DNA of 64,000 nucleotides from Petaurus breviceps papuanus (GCA_028583685.1 JAMXIF010000003.1:79710412-79774411), one strand, 5' to 3'. Counted from the first letter of the stretch, positions 33,560 to 45,805 are shown. Numbers and translations: made by a program. The notes: a model not told the origin generated them from the letters alone.

Positions 33560-34385
33560 AAAAGAGTGAAAATAGTATGTTTCAATCTGTATTTGGATGA
33601 CATCAGTTCTTTCTCTAGAGATGGATAGCATTTTTCATCTTGAGTCCTTGGGGAGTATCTTGGATCATTATACTGCTGAGAATAGCTAAGTCATATTGTT
33701 CATCATACAATATTGCTAATACTCTTCTGCTTACTTCACTTACTATCAGTTCATGGAAGTCTTTCTGGGTGTTTTTTTTTCTCCTGAAATCATCCTGCAT
33801 GACATTTCTTATAGCACAATAATAATCTATTATAATCATATACCACAAATTGTTCAACCATTTCCAAATTGGTGGGCATTCCCTCAACTTTCAATTCTTA
33901 GCCTGCACAAAAAGAGCTGCTATGATTATTTTTTTAAAAATAGGTTCTTTCCACACTTTTTGGTATCTCTTTAGGATACAGATATAGCTGGATCAAAGGC
34001 TGTGCACAACTTTGTAGCCATTTGGGCAAAGTTCCAAATTGTTCTCCAGAATGGTTGGATCAGTTCACAACTCCACCAAAAGTGCATTAATGTTCCAGTT
34101 TTCCTGCATCCCTCCAACATTTATCATTTTCCTTTTTTATCATATTAGCCAATCTGATGGGTGTGAGATGGTACCTCAGTGTTGGTTTAATTTGCATTTC
34201 TCTAGTCAATAGTGATTTAGAATATTTTTTCATATGACTAGAGAGAATTTTAATGTCTATCTGAAAGCTGCTTATTTATATCTATTGACCATTTATCTGT
34301 TGGGACTTTTATGCTTATAAATTTTATTCCATTCTCTATATATTTGAGAAATGAGTCTTTGATCAGTTATTTGCTATAATCCCCC

Positions 34386-34419
<34 letters not shown>

Positions 34420-36462
34420 AGAGTTTTCTGCTTTCCTTCTAATTTTCATTGCGTTGTTCTTCTTTGTGCAAAAACTTTTAAATTATATAGAATCATAATG
34501 ATCCATTTAATGATCCATAAGTTTTTTCTATATCTTATTTGTCTTAAATTCCTACATTATCCATAGATTTGACAAGTAAACTATTCCTTGCTCTTCTAAA
34601 TTGCTCCTGGTATCACCCCTTATGTCCAAATCATGTACCCATTTTGAACTTATCTTGGAATAGAATTTGAGATGTTGGTCTATACCTAGGTTCTGCTATA
34701 ATATTTTCCAGTTTTCTGATCAGTTTTAGTAAAAAAAAAAAAAGAGTTCTGTCCCCAAAGCTTGAATATTTGTGTCTATCAAGCAAGAAATTACTATGGT
34801 TATTTACTATAGTATATTGTGTACCTAATCTATTCTACTGATTCACCATTCTATTTCTTAGCCAGTACAAGATTGGTTCAATAATTGCCACTTTATAACA
34901 CTGTCTGGGATCTGGTATAGCTAGGCCAACTTCCTTTACATTTATTTTAATTGATCCCCCCAGTATTCTTGACCTTTTGTTCTTCCAGATGAATTCTCCT
35001 ATTGTTTTTTTTCCAGCTCTATAAAATAATTTTTGGTAATTTTATTGGTATGGCATGAATAAGTAGATTAATTTAGGTAGATTGCATTTTATTATAATGG
35101 CTTGTCCTACACATGAAGAATTAATATTTTTCCAAATGTTTAAATCTGACTTTGTGTGAAAAGTGTTTGGTAATTGTGTATACATAGTTCCTGGGTCTGT
35201 TTTGACAGGCAGACTCCCAAGCATTTTATATAGTCTGCAGTTATTGTAAATGGAATTCCTCTTTCTATTTCTTGATGCTTTTATTGATAATATATAGAAA
35301 TGCTGAGCATTTATGTTGGTCTATTTTGTATCCTGCAACTCTGCTGAAGTTATTAATTATTTCAAATAGTTTTTTAGTCAAATCTCAAGGATTCTTAAAG
35401 TATATTACCACATCATCTGCAAAGAGTGATGGTTTTATTTCCTCATTGCCTATTCTAATTTCTTCAATTTCTTTGTCTTCTCTTATTGTTCAAGCTAATA
35501 TTTCTAGTATGATAATGAATAATAATGGTGATAATGGACATCCTTGCTTCACCCATGATCTTATTAGGAAGCCTTCTTGCTTATATCCATTACAGATAAT
35601 GCTTTCTAATTTTCTTAAATAGATATTCCTTATCATTTTCAGGAAAGCTCCATTTATTCCTATGCTCTCTAGAGTTTTGAAAAGGAATGGGTACTGTATT
35701 TTGTCAAAAGCTTTTTCTACATCTTTTGAGATAATCATATGATTTCTGTTGGTTTTGTTTTTGATATGGTCAATTATACTGATAGTTTTCCTTATATTGA
35801 ACCAGTCCTATCTGACCTGATCATAGTGTATGATCCTTTTGATATGTTGCTGTAATCTCCTTGCTATTATTTTGTTTAACATTTTTGCATCAATATTAAT
35901 TAGGAAAATTGTACAGTTTTCTTTCTCTGTTTTGACTCTTACTGGTATAGATATTAGCACCATACTTGTGTCATAAAAGGAATCTGGTAAGAGTCCTTCT
36001 TTGCCTATTTTCCCAAATAGTTTATGTAGCATTTAAATTAATTTTTCTTTAAATATTTGGTAGAATTCACTTGTAAATCCATATGGCTGTGGAAATTTTT
36101 TTATTAGGAAGTTCGTGGATGGATTGTTCAGTTTCTTTTTCTAAAATGGGGTAAAGTATTACATTTCCTCTTCTGTTGGGAAAAATTATATATTTTTTTA
36201 AATATTCATCCATTTCACTAAGATTGTCAGATTTATTTGTATACATTTGAGCAAAATAGCTGCTAATTAATGCTTCAATTTCCTTTTTATTGGTAGTGAA
36301 TTCACCCTTTTCATTTTTGATACTGGTAATTTGGTTTTGTTCTTTCTTTTTAAATCAAATTAACCAATGGTTCATCTATTTTGTTTTCGTAAAACCAGCT
36401 CTTATTTTAATTTATTAGTTCAGTGATTTTCTTTTAATTTTATTAATTTCTCTTGATTTTGG
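33560..36462 (-). mobile_element. 5'-truncated, degraded L1 (ORF2 part and 3' end)
   Basis: On plus it follows the L1 order from 3' end to RT: ACCACAAATTGTTCAACCAT, AAGAGCTGCTATGATTATTT, GGATCAGTTCACAACTCCAC, CATCATCTGCAAAGAGTGAT, GGACATCCTTGCTTCACCCA. The minus frame at 35738-35490 keeps RT motifs ([32 protein letters not shown]). It has many stops and frameshifts. It is more diverged than the copy at 2754-8975. A (CA)n run sits at 34388-34418. Confidence 0.9.
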
Positions 36463-36639
36463 GGATTAAAGTCTCCAACTCATCATAGTTCTTTTAAAAG
36501 TGTTCCACCAAGAAACTAACTGACCTCAATACTTCAGATCTCAGTTGAAGAGAGCAGACCTCAGTAGAACTGTCATCCCCTTTCCTCCAGTCACTCCATA
36601 GTGAAGACACTATGCTTCAGTTAATGCAGCTGAAGATTG

Positions 36640-36870
36640 CATCTGCTTTTACATTTAAATAAAATGGTTACCCTAAGGCTATCAATGATCTCTTAGCATT
36701 CTAATTACTTTTTTCCTCAGTGTTCTTTCTACCTGAGCTGTCTAAAGCTTTTCATGTTTTTGACCATCCCCCTTCCTATATTCTCTTTCTTCCCTTGGTT
36801 TCTGTGGCATATCTCTGTTCTAGTTTCCACCTCATACTGATCTGACTATTCTTTCTCATTTTCCTTTCTT
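36640..36870 (+). mobile_element. L2 LINE, RT region (left part of a split copy)
   Basis: CTGTCTAAAGCTTTTCATGTT, TTTGACCATCCCCCTTCCTA, CTTGGTTTCTGTGGCATATC and GACTATTCTTTCTCATTTTCC follow the L2 RT block 'SAFDTVDHPLL...LGFRD...SYL'. The downstream part appears at 37843. Confidence 0.68.
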
Positions 36871-36889
36871 ATATCAATATTTATGTCCT

Positions 36890-37150
36890 AATAAGCCTTC
36901 TTGATTCCTTAAGCTCTTACCTGGACCCTCTCCTCTCCCCTCCTTTCCCTTTTTCTCTCCTCTCCTTTCCCCCCTTTCCTCTCTTCATTTTTTCCCTTCC
37001 TCTCCCTTCCCTTCTTCCCTCTCTCCTCCCCTCCTATTCCTTCTCTCCTCTCTTCTCCTTTCCTCAACTATTCTTGTTCTCCTCCTCCTCCTTCTTTTCT
37101 TTCTTCTCTCTCCCTCTTTCCCCCTCCATCCCTACTTCACTCCCTCTCTT
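36890..37150. repeat. polypyrimidine tract
   Basis: About 250 bases of CTCCTTTCCC/CTCTCCTTCC-type sequence on plus, impure, with no fixed period. Confidence 0.92.
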
Positions 37151-37842
37151 TCTTATAACTCATTACCTTTTGTGGTTTTGTGAGAAATGTTGACAGTTTA
37201 GTTTCCACAAGTTCTATAGGAACAATGGATGTTGCCCAGGATGTGCAGTAAGGTATAAATCAGGATGAGGGAGGAAGAGTAGAGCACCCTATCCAATCAT
37301 ATAGCTAGAAGAAATCTGTAAATTTTCCCTAGGAAGAGGCCTGGGTTAAGCTGGCTTAGACAGGCTAGGGTCAAAGGATGGTCAGCAACTTTTTATTAAC
37401 TCACATGCTTAACTAGCCTTATGCATAATAGCTGATACACCCCACACAGAATTAGAGCCTCATTATCCGATCATAGGATTCATGTAGTTCATGTTGGTGG
37501 GAGTATATCATGGGCAGGTCAGAAAGATTGTAAACCAGAAAAGTTGGAACCAATTCCAGTTCTGAAGGGAGGAACAAGGCAAGAAATTCAAATGGAAGCA
37601 TCATAAAGGGGCTTATATTTGTCTGATTCTCTGTAGTCTTTTGAAGAGACTACCCATTTATTCAGGAAAGAATAAATATAAAATAAAGATAAAGAAAACT
37701 TACTGGCTTTCCAATAAATATTGTTTTTTCCTAGCCTGAGTATGTTTCTAACAGTTTCAATGGTCCATGTAAGTTTCAATGTAAGGTAACTTCCAAACCT
37801 AGCACTCATCTTTCTTATAAAGTGAAATGCTATATTTCTCCT
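37151..37842. other. unrecognised block between the two halves of an L2
   Basis: It separates L2 parts that should lie only a few hundred bases apart, so it is probably an insertion together with the pyrimidine tract. There is no LTR pair, A tail or coding frame I recognise. A minus frame at 37857-37588 has no known domain. Confidence 0.4.
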
Positions 37843-38685
37843 GCCTACTAGACACATCTATATGATATTTCATCATCTCAAAATTTTTATTATATAAACT
37901 GTCTTCTCCTCAATGGAAAAATTCCCATTTTTACTAGGGGTATTACCATCCTGCCAAACACAAAATCTCTGGGATCTTTCTTGATTCTTCCTGTTCCTTA
38001 GCACTCCTACCTCCACCCCAATATCCAGTGAGATCTAACATTTTATTTAATCCACCTCTACATCTTTCATATCCATCCCTTCTCATTGGTCATATAGCCA
38101 TTACCCTGGATCAGGCTCTTATTACCACCACCACCCCCCTTTCCAATCCATCTTCTGCATGGCTGACAAAGTAATTTTTGTTAAATCATAAGTCTGACTG
38201 TATACCACCTTCATTTTCCCCATTACTACCAGTATAAAGTATATATTCTTCATCCAGATATTTAAAGCCTTGTACCACCTAGCTCCTAACAAAACTATCA
38301 GATGTTTTATATAATTATACTCTAGATTTTAAGTAAGTTGGTCTTCTAGTTATTCTCCAAATATCATCTATCTGCTTGCCTTAGCAAAGGTAATATGTCC
38401 CAAATGCCTAGAATATTCTCCCTCTTCATCTTTGCCTGTTAAAATTCCTAGATACCTTCATGGCTCAGCACAGGTATCATCTCCTACATTAATCCTTTGC
38501 TGACATCCTTTACTCTATACTAGTTTTAAGTACTCTATCCCTCCTGAAATTATTTTGTTTTAATTTCTCTTAATATATGCTATATCTTTCTAGTAGAATA
38601 CAAACACCCAGAGGACAGGGAATATTTCATTTTAGTCATTGAATCTCTAGTAATTAGCATAGTATCTTGTATACTGTAGGCACAA
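37843..38685 (+). mobile_element. L2 LINE, 3' part
   Basis: TCTGGGATCTTTCTTGATTC, CCAGTGAGATCTAACATTTT, CCATCTTCTGCATGGCTGAC, AAAGCCTTGTACCACCTAGC, ATGGCTCAGCACAGGTATCA and GAATCTCTAGTAATTAGCAT are L2 blocks in order from the end of RT to the 3' terminus. Confidence 0.8.
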
Positions 38686-38765
38686 ATATATATATATGTG
38701 TGTGTGTGTATACACACATATGTATATACATACATACACATGTATATATATATTTATACTTGTTG
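38686..38765. repeat. TA/TG microsatellite
   Basis: (TA)n, (TG)n and (ATACAC)-type blocks at the 3' end of the L2. Confidence 0.88.
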
Positions 38766-38799
38766 AATTTAATTGAATATCTTATTGTTGACTTCCATT

Positions 38800-39312
38800 T
38801 AGCTTGTATTCTAATAAAAAGTCTATGACATGTCTAGATGAACTGTTTTCTAGCAATAGCTCTCTAATCTACTTGAGAAATTGATACTTTGAAGTCATCT
38901 TTATAACTATTGCATTTCATCTATTACTTTGTCCTTAATATTCTAGTCTAGTGATATCTTTATGGATCTTTAGTTTGTTATCTAATGCATTAGCTATCTT
39001 TACCCCATTTATGTCAGCTATAAATTTGATGAATGTATGTTCTGAACCTTTAATCAAATTACTGATAAACATCTTAAACAGTACAGGTCCAAGTATTGCT
39101 CTCTGAGGCCCTCCATCTATGATCTCCTTACTAGGCGATGGAACCATTAATGTATGCTCTTTGAATCCAATAGATCAGCTGGTTCCAAATTCACCTAAAT
39201 CTACTATCATCTGACCTACTTCCCTCCATCTTGTACATGAAAATAGAAGGCGAAACCTTATCAAATGCTTACCTAAAATCTAGGTAAACTATATCTATAT
39301 TATTTAATAAAT
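38800..39312 (-). mobile_element. CR1/L3 LINE, RT region (copy 1)
   Basis: The minus frame at 39147-38935 reads GPQRAILGPVLFKMFISNL, then EHTFIKFIADINGVKIAN, then LKIHKDITRLEY, the CR1-type RT order QGSVLGPVLF / FADDTKL / LDRLEKW. The FADD box is damaged (FIAD). Upstream (39148-39312) matches the 'CTTATCAAATGCTTACCTAA' block. Confidence 0.82.
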
Positions 39313-39314
39313 CT

Positions 39315-39901
39315 CTGATTTATTAATTAATTTTATTTAAGAAAAATGGTCTATAATTTTCTTTCTTTTTGTTCTTTCTGACTTAGATATTAAAACCATA
39401 TTTGAATCAAAAAAGAAATTTGGTATGATGCCACCTTTACCTATTTTTTTTTCAAATAGAATATGTAATATTGGAATTAAGTATTCTTAAATGTTTGGTA
39501 GAATTTATTTTTGTAAAACCATTTGGTCCTGGGACTTTTTACTTAAGGATTTGATTTATGGCTTATTTGATTACTTTTTCTAAGATAGTGTTATTTAAGT
39601 ATTCATTGTTTTCTGTTCATTTGGGCAGTTTATATTTTTGTAAATATTCATCCATTTTACTTAGATTCTAAGTTTTACTGGCAAATAATTGGGAAAAATA
39701 ACTCCTAATAATTGCTTTAATTTCTTCTTTATTGGTGATCCATTGACCTTTTTCATTTTTATATGGGTAATTTCATTTTCTTTCTTTGTAAAAAATCAAA
39801 TTAACTAATGGTTTATCTCTACTTTTTTTTTTTAATAAAACCAGTCTTGGTTTTTTTTTATTAGTTTTTTCTTTCAATTTTATTAATCTCTCTTTGATTT
39901 T
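39315..39901 (-). mobile_element. L1 copy A, 3' portion (interrupted)
   Basis: It parallels 5380-5915 of the long L1 (TTTGGTAGAATTTATTTTTG, ATTTCTTCTTTATTGGTGAT, TTAATCTCTCTTTGATTTTT). The preceding part of the same copy lies at 41340-41640. Confidence 0.88.
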
Positions 39902-40118
39902 TTAAAATTTAAATAATTTTGTTCTGAACTTAGGAAATAAAATAAGCATTTGCATAAAAGTATAGAATAGGAAAAAGAAAAGATGTTCATACATGAAACT
40001 ACAAATCTATTATTTAAAACTTCTTATTCCTTTTACATATATAATAAAGTTATTAGGTAATTTTCTTTTTTCTTCCCTCCATCCCACCCTAGAGATGACT
40101 GTCATTAGACACAAGTGT

Positions 40119-40161
<43 letters not shown>

Positions 40162-41339
40162 AAATCATTCATACATGCTTCTATAAATCAATTCTTTCTC
40201 TGGATGAAGACAGTGTCTTCCTTTATATGTTCTTTGTAGTTAATTTGGGTATTTCTAATAGTAAAAATGACTTAGTCAAACTTGTTCAAAGTTGTTCTTA
40301 AAAATATTGTTATTGTATACATTATCTTGGTTCTGCTCATTTTAATTTTCATTATTTCTTTCAAGTCTATGTATATTTTTTAAGATCATTGAGCTTATCA
40401 TTTTTTTGCTTTTGTTTGGAGGGAGGAAGGCAGGGCAATTGGGGTTAAGTGACTTGCCCAAGGTCACGCAGCTAAACTTATTGTTTCTTATAGTACCATC
40501 ATGATCATATACCACAACTTATTCAGCCATTCCCCAATTGACAGGCATTCCCACAATTTCTAGTTCTTTACCCCCACAAAGAGAGCTACTACAAATATTT
40601 TAGGGGGTTTTTCTACTTTTTCCCTAATCATCTTGTGAAACAGACCTACTAGTGATATAGCTGAGTTAAAGGGTATACACAGTTCAATAAGTCTTTGGGC
40701 ATAATTCCAGATTGTTCTCCAAAAAAGTTGGATCAGGTCAAAATTCCATCAACAGTGAATTAGTATACCAATTTTTCCACATCCTCTCCAACATTTGTCA
40801 CTTTCCCCTTCAGTCATTTTAGCCAATCTGGTAGGTGTAAAATGATATCTCAAGGTTGTTTCAATTTGCATTTCTCTAATAAATAACAATTTAGAGCAAT
40901 TTTTTCATGTGACTATAAATTGTTTTTATTTCTTCACTAGAAAGCTGCCTGTTCATGTCCTTTGACCATTTAGCAATTGGGGAATGACTTTTATTCTTAT
41001 AGATTTGACTAATTTTTTCATATATTTGACATATGAGAACTTTATCTGAGAATCTGTCTATAAAAGTTTTTTTCCCCTAATTTTCTGCTGTCCTTCTAAT
41101 CTTGGCTATATTTGTTTTATTTGTACAAAAACCTTTTAATTCAGTATGATTGAAATGATCCATTTTGTACCTCACAATACTCTCTTATGTTTTCATTAAT
41201 TGTTTACCCCTCCACAAGTCTGATAGGTAATGTATTCTATGTTCTTCAAATTTTCTTTTTGTAATATTTCTGTTTATATCTAGGTCATGTATCCATTTTG
41301 ATCTTATCTAAGTAAATGGTATAAGATATTGGTCTGTGC
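39902..41339 (-). mobile_element. L1 copy B inserted into L1 copy A
   Basis: A complete 3' end (CTAGAGATGACTGTCATTAG and an A-rich tail) and the ORF2 C-terminal region up to a 5' truncation at about 41339. CTCTCTTTGATTTT occurs at both junctions (about 39889-39902 and 41340-41353), a clear target-site duplication. It contains a (TG)n run at 40115-40158 and a SINE at 40401-40475. ORF2 is destroyed. Confidence 0.9.
40401..40475 (-). repeat. 5'-truncated WSINE-type SINE inside L1 copy B
   Basis: GGAGGGAGGAAGGCAGGGCA, then TTGGGGTTAAGTGACTTGCC, then AAGGTCACGCAGCTAAA. CTTATCATTT and CTTATTGTTT at the borders are a diverged target-site duplication. Confidence 0.85.
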
Positions 41340-41640
41340 TCTCTCTTTGATTTTCAAATTTTCCATTTTGATGTTTGATTGGGGATTTTTGATTTCTTCT
41401 TTTTCTACATTCTATTCTTTCTTTCTTTTATTGAAAAACACATTTAGAGACATAATTTCCCCATAAGTACTGCTTAAGCTGTACCCCACAAATTTGTCAT
41501 GTCTCATTGTTGTCATTCTCTTTAATGAAATTATTGATTCTTTCTAAGATTTGTTCTTTAACTCCTTCTTTAGAATTAGATTATGTATTTTCCAATTAAT
41601 TTTGGCTTTATCACAACAGAATTTTATTTAAGGCATCATT
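41340..41640 (-). mobile_element. L1 copy A, 5' portion (interrupted)
   Basis: It parallels 5925-6235 of the long L1 (CCCACAAATTTGTCATGTCT, AATGAAATTATTGATTCTTT, TTTTCCAATTAATTTTGGC). With 39315-39901 it makes one L1, truncated at about 41640. Confidence 0.88.
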
Positions 41641-41789
41641 TTAAAATTATTGGAGGAGAATATTGGAAGAGCTCCATTGTAATGTTTCCTCTACTCTGCT
41701 ATCTTTATAATTTATTTTTCAATTGATATTCTATTATCAACTAAGCTTAAAAGCAATGCACAACAAAATTCTACTCCCTAGTTCCACAC
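41641..41789. other. no feature seen
   Basis: Short AT-rich junction sequence between L1 copy A and CR1/L3 copy 2. Confidence 0.45.
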
Positions 41790-42545
41790 AATGGACTATT
41801 GATTCAATATACTTTTCTATAGTCATGTGACTGGTTATGAATCCATGTAACTGTATTATTATATAGCTTATTTCTCCATAATGTGTCCTCAACTCTCTTG
41901 TCAGAGACTTTGTCAAATGCTAAAATCATATATATTCCATTGATAAACTTTATCTTGTCTCCAGGTCTAATAAAAAATGGCAAGAAAATAATATTAGTTT
42001 CTTTAGAGTTGTTTTCATTAATATGCAAAGACCTCTGGTAATTACCATGCTCTAATTACCAATGTACATAAATCAAATATTTGATAATCTATGCTGTAAC
42101 TTAACTTTCAGCCAGTTAAGAATCTATAGTTTTTCCTTTTTAAAAAATAATCTAGACAGTATTTGCTTGACTGCATTTTTCAGGTACCTCTCCCATTCTT
42201 TACTTTTCCTATTAGTGATATCATTAGTATTTTCAGCACTTTTGAATGTCATTTATCTAAACCAGTACTTTGGAATTTACTTTAGAGCTCCACACTAATC
42301 CTGGGCTTCGGTTTCTTCCTAACCATATGTTCTCTAGACTTTCCATTCTGAATAACATTCAATTTTTATGGATAAGATGGAAACAAAATAAGAGTTGTAT
42401 AGTTTTGTTTTCTGTTAGCATGCCACCATCTGTCTCAATGAGTTTTCATCTCCTTTGTCTTTTTTTCTGTGAACATATCTTAAAAAGCTTTTCGTTGTCC
42501 TTAGCATTTTTAATAAGCTTTAATTTATTCTGACTATGCTTATAT
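41790..42545 (-). mobile_element. CR1/L3 LINE (copy 2)
   Basis: On plus: TCTTGTCAGAGACTTTGTCA, CAGGTACCTCTCCCATTCTT, GGGCTTCGGTTTCTTCCTAA, TTCTCTAGACTTTCCATTCT, AAAAGCTTTTCGTTGTCCTTAG. This is the known CR1/L3 stretch around the endonuclease-RT junction. Its 3' part overlaps the same consensus region as copy 1, so the two are separate insertions. Confidence 0.82.
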
Positions 42546-43664
42546 TCCATAATTAGATGGTAGAGGATAAATATCACCATAGATGGATTTCAAAGCAGTT
42601 AATTGACTACATAATTTTACATCTAAATGCTATAGTACTGTATTAATTTTTGCTGTTCACTTGGGAACGTTACTAAAAGAAGTTCAGTGAGATTAATTGT
42701 TTCTTAATTCATACTCACATTCTGTGAGTGAAATTTTACTCCTAGAATTTGTCTACCTATATTTTCCCCATAATATTCAAATAATGTTCTGAATCTCTGA
42801 TATCATCAATGTGGATGGTGCCTCCAGTGATACAAATCACTGCCCAACCTGTGTTGGCCTCATGTCCTCCACTAAATTTACCAAAAAGTCTATACCTACT
42901 GCTCAGAAGGACTTCACTAGTTTTCTTTTTACACCATGAAGATATCCATGTAACACATGAGTTGTCTATCACTTATGCTTTGTTCTAACTTCAGGATCCA
43001 TCCATCTTCATCTTAATGGTATATTTCTTTGCTGCCATGCTTTTTTTTATATACTCTTTCTTCTTCGTAGTTCCTTGTTTATGGGTTGCAGCCTGCTCTC
43101 ATCCTCTCCACTACTGTCTGAGTGATATTCAGTTATAATTCTTCAGAGTTCCTATTGTTCCCTGGTTCCAAGTCATACAATTGCACTGTTAGAATATTAG
43201 TATTGGATAGGTGGCCTTTTGTTTTGGAGAGATGTTGGGGATGATGGAAGGAGCATTTCCATTTCATAAAGGGAATTCAGGCTACCTTCATCCTCTTGTT
43301 TAATTCTTGGCCCATATCCTTGCCTAATTTGTGATATCCATCTAAAGTAGTACTAAGATATTATATGTGACCTCTGTTATAAAATGTAGTATTTCAATAT
43401 CATGAATAAATTACTTCAATATTATGTGACATTATTTTATTATTATAAATACAAATTTATTTTTCAATGTTCCTCATGTTACATGACTTTTAGTATTTAG
43501 TACAAAATAACATAGATATAAAGGGATAATATTTCAGCTATAAATAAATTTGTAGTGGGAGAGGAGAAGGTATCATTATGTATAGGTAGATACATAGAGC
43601 ATTTCCCCTCTTTTTCATATATATGAGCTAGCAATTTGGAATTAATGATTTTTTTCTTGTTTAG
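42546..43664. other. unrecognised intronic sequence before the second exon
   Basis: A minus frame at 42972-42757 (SCVTWISSWCKKKTSE, then GGHEANTGWAVICITGG) has no family I know. The last 250 bases are plain AT-rich intron. Confidence 0.4.
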
Positions 43665-43837
43665 GATACAATGACTTTTAACTCAACTCTCCTGAGACCT
43701 CGGGTGATTGGAGAATGGGTTGGTCGAGAAGAAAATGATGCCGATCCACTTGCTGCTGAAATGTTGCAACCTCCAATTCCCAGAAGTAAAAATGAACAGT
43801 GGGGAAGTGAAGACAGCACCACTAGCCCTGCAGGAAG
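43665..43837 (+). CDS. candidate coding exon, unidentified host gene
   Basis: The acceptor is TTTTTTTCTTGTTTAG and the donor is AG|GTAAGA. The 173-nt segment is open in the frame that starts [18 protein letters not shown] and continues through [15 protein letters not shown] to STTSPAG, ending two bases into a codon. Base composition is clearly richer in G and C than the surrounding AT-rich intron, and several CpGs survive, as expected for selected coding sequence. The peptide is hydrophilic, with a proline-rich middle (QPPIPRSK), and has no transmembrane segment or catalytic motif I can name. It probably belongs to a disordered or linker region of a large protein. I do not recognise the family. 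Confidence 0.8.
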
Positions 43838-44340
43838 GTAAGATTGGGCATTTCCAGCATAATGACTACTATCTTCATTAAACAAGAAGCTGGCTTGTCT
43901 ATATCTGGTGACCTAATTCATTCCTATATTCCATTTTGATTTATGTTATCCTCAATGTACTTCAAATATTGCTCTATTTTAATATTATGGACTGTGTTGC
44001 TAATAAATGATTCTCTCCTCAGATATGAAAAAATTCAACATTCTAAGAGAAATGAAAAGATGTAGAAAAAATATTCCTTCAGTGAATATGTTTTTATTCT
44101 CTAAAAGAAGTGAACTATTAAAACCTTTCTTGATTATGATAAATTAGTGAAGAGCTATCATTTGGTAGATAAATAAAGGAAAGCCCCATAATTAAAAGGG
44201 GTGAAACAGATGGAGAGGAAAGGATTTGATGAGGTGAATAAATTGGTGCTTTGGTTTCAAACCTCAGTGGCATTGTCTGACTTTAGAATGTATGCTTTAT
44301 AAACTGCAAAGCACTATGTAAATGTGAGATGTTTTAGGGC
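43838..44340. other. intron; weak MIR tail near the end
   Basis: No exon seen. CTTTATAAACTGCAAAGCAC at about 44290 is a likely MIR tail. Confidence 0.45.
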
Positions 44341-44525
44341 CCAACCCAGAGCAGATGTCTGGTAAATGCTTGTTGAATGAATGAAAGCATTTACAAAATA
44401 TTTACTATGTTCTAAACATTGTGTACTAATTTCTGGGGATACAGATATGAAAGCAAGATAGTCTCTGTCCTTAAGATATGACATTCTCACAAGGAGAAAT
44501 AATATGTATAAATTAGTGCTGCATA
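44341..44525 (+). repeat. L2/L3 3' end next to ancient repeat block
   Basis: GGTAAATGCTTGTTGAATGA (L2/L3 end), then TTTACTATGTTCTAAACATTG and GGGGATACAGATATGAAAGC (ancient repeat). Confidence 0.65.
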
Positions 44526-45725
44526 GGGAACGGTAGTTTAGGAAGTAGGAATGGTGGTAAGTGGAGACCTGGAGATAAGTATTAACATTTTCTCCAGAAA
44601 CAGTGATAATTTGGATTGGATTACTGTTGCCAGAACAAAAAGAGGCAATTGCATGGTGGGGGTCAGGAGAGAGCAGTAAGAATAAATGACAAGCAGAATA
44701 GATGAAAAGGAGATGGCCAAGTTAGAGAATGGGATAGGATGTTAATTTACTGTAGTAGTAGTATCAGTAGCAACAGCAGCAGCAGAAGCATGGTGTATAT
44801 ATGGATATCTTATTTACATGTTCTATAACATTAGGAATTTTTTAAACCTACCTTAAATATGTTTTTAACTATTACAGGTCAGAAAAAAATTCAAAATTTC
44901 TACTCATCTCATTTACTTTAGATAGTTAAAAAAAGATTTGACATGGACTAAGTAAATTTCTCACTAGAAAGTTGCTTCACTTGTTACCATAAACAAGTTC
45001 TTTTCATGTATAGTTCTGCCATTTTTCATGTTTTCCCCCCATGTCAAATTTAGAAGCTTACAACCAATAACTATCCTTCCTCAAGGAGAAAATTATATTC
45101 ACTACAGTGAAATAGCTTTTGGTAATTCTTTTCTCTCACTTATCACTTGGCTGGAGATGAAAAATTTTCAGACTGCTCATTAATGTACTTCAGGCATAAA
45201 GAAAATGGATCCCATTTCCACGAAAAATGACTTTTACATTATTTAAAAAGTTAAAGTGGCTTGCGTGGAATAGAAGAAAATAATTTTTAAAAATCCATTT
45301 GCCCTCCTTTTGTGAAATGTCAGATCAATTCCAGCTGTCAATAAGGGTATTTTTATTTTTAATACCTTACTTGTGAAACAGACCAGCCCTTTAATTTTAT
45401 ATACTGATAGACATTAACTTTGTAGTATTAAATAAAAAAATGAATATTTCTTTGTACTTTGAATGTGGTCATCTCATTAATCTAATTCATCCATGAAAAC
45501 CATTTAAGTTCTTGTGTTTCTTCCCTCACCATGGTGATTACTGTGACAAGCATACCATCACCCCAACTTCTAGATTCTTTTCCAGAAAAGGGGAAAACTT
45601 TCATATATCCTAGACTAGCAGTTGACAACTAGAAAGCCTTGACCTTGAAGAGGTATTTGAAGTTCTTAATTTTAAATTTTTCCCCTCAAGTATTCTAATC
45701 CAGATTTATACTTCTACCCTTTTCT
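44526..45725. other. intron, few recognisable repeats
   Basis: A short (CAG)n-like run at 44768-44788. The 44990-45340 part is repeat-free and could hold conserved non-coding sequence, which cannot be judged from one genome. Confidence 0.4.
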
Positions 45726-45805
45726 TCAGTTTTACATTTGTATCCTTAGCACTTAATACAGTTTTGGGTACAAAGTAAGTGCTTAATAGATACTTTTTTT
45801 CATTC
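45726..45805 (+). repeat. L2/L3 3' end
   Basis: ACATTTGTATCCTTAGCACT then AAAGTAAGTGCTTAATAGATAC. Confidence 0.72.

Noticed and set aside
33140-33631. Frames of 94-162 residues across the AG repeat
   Set aside because: Most of their length is Ns or AG repeat.
40081-40301. Val-Cys-rich frame
   Set aside because: Translation of the (TG)n run in an L1 3'UTR.
43661-43885. Minus-strand frame of 74 residues over the second exon
   Set aside because: Antisense shadow of the plus-strand exon; splice signals are on plus.
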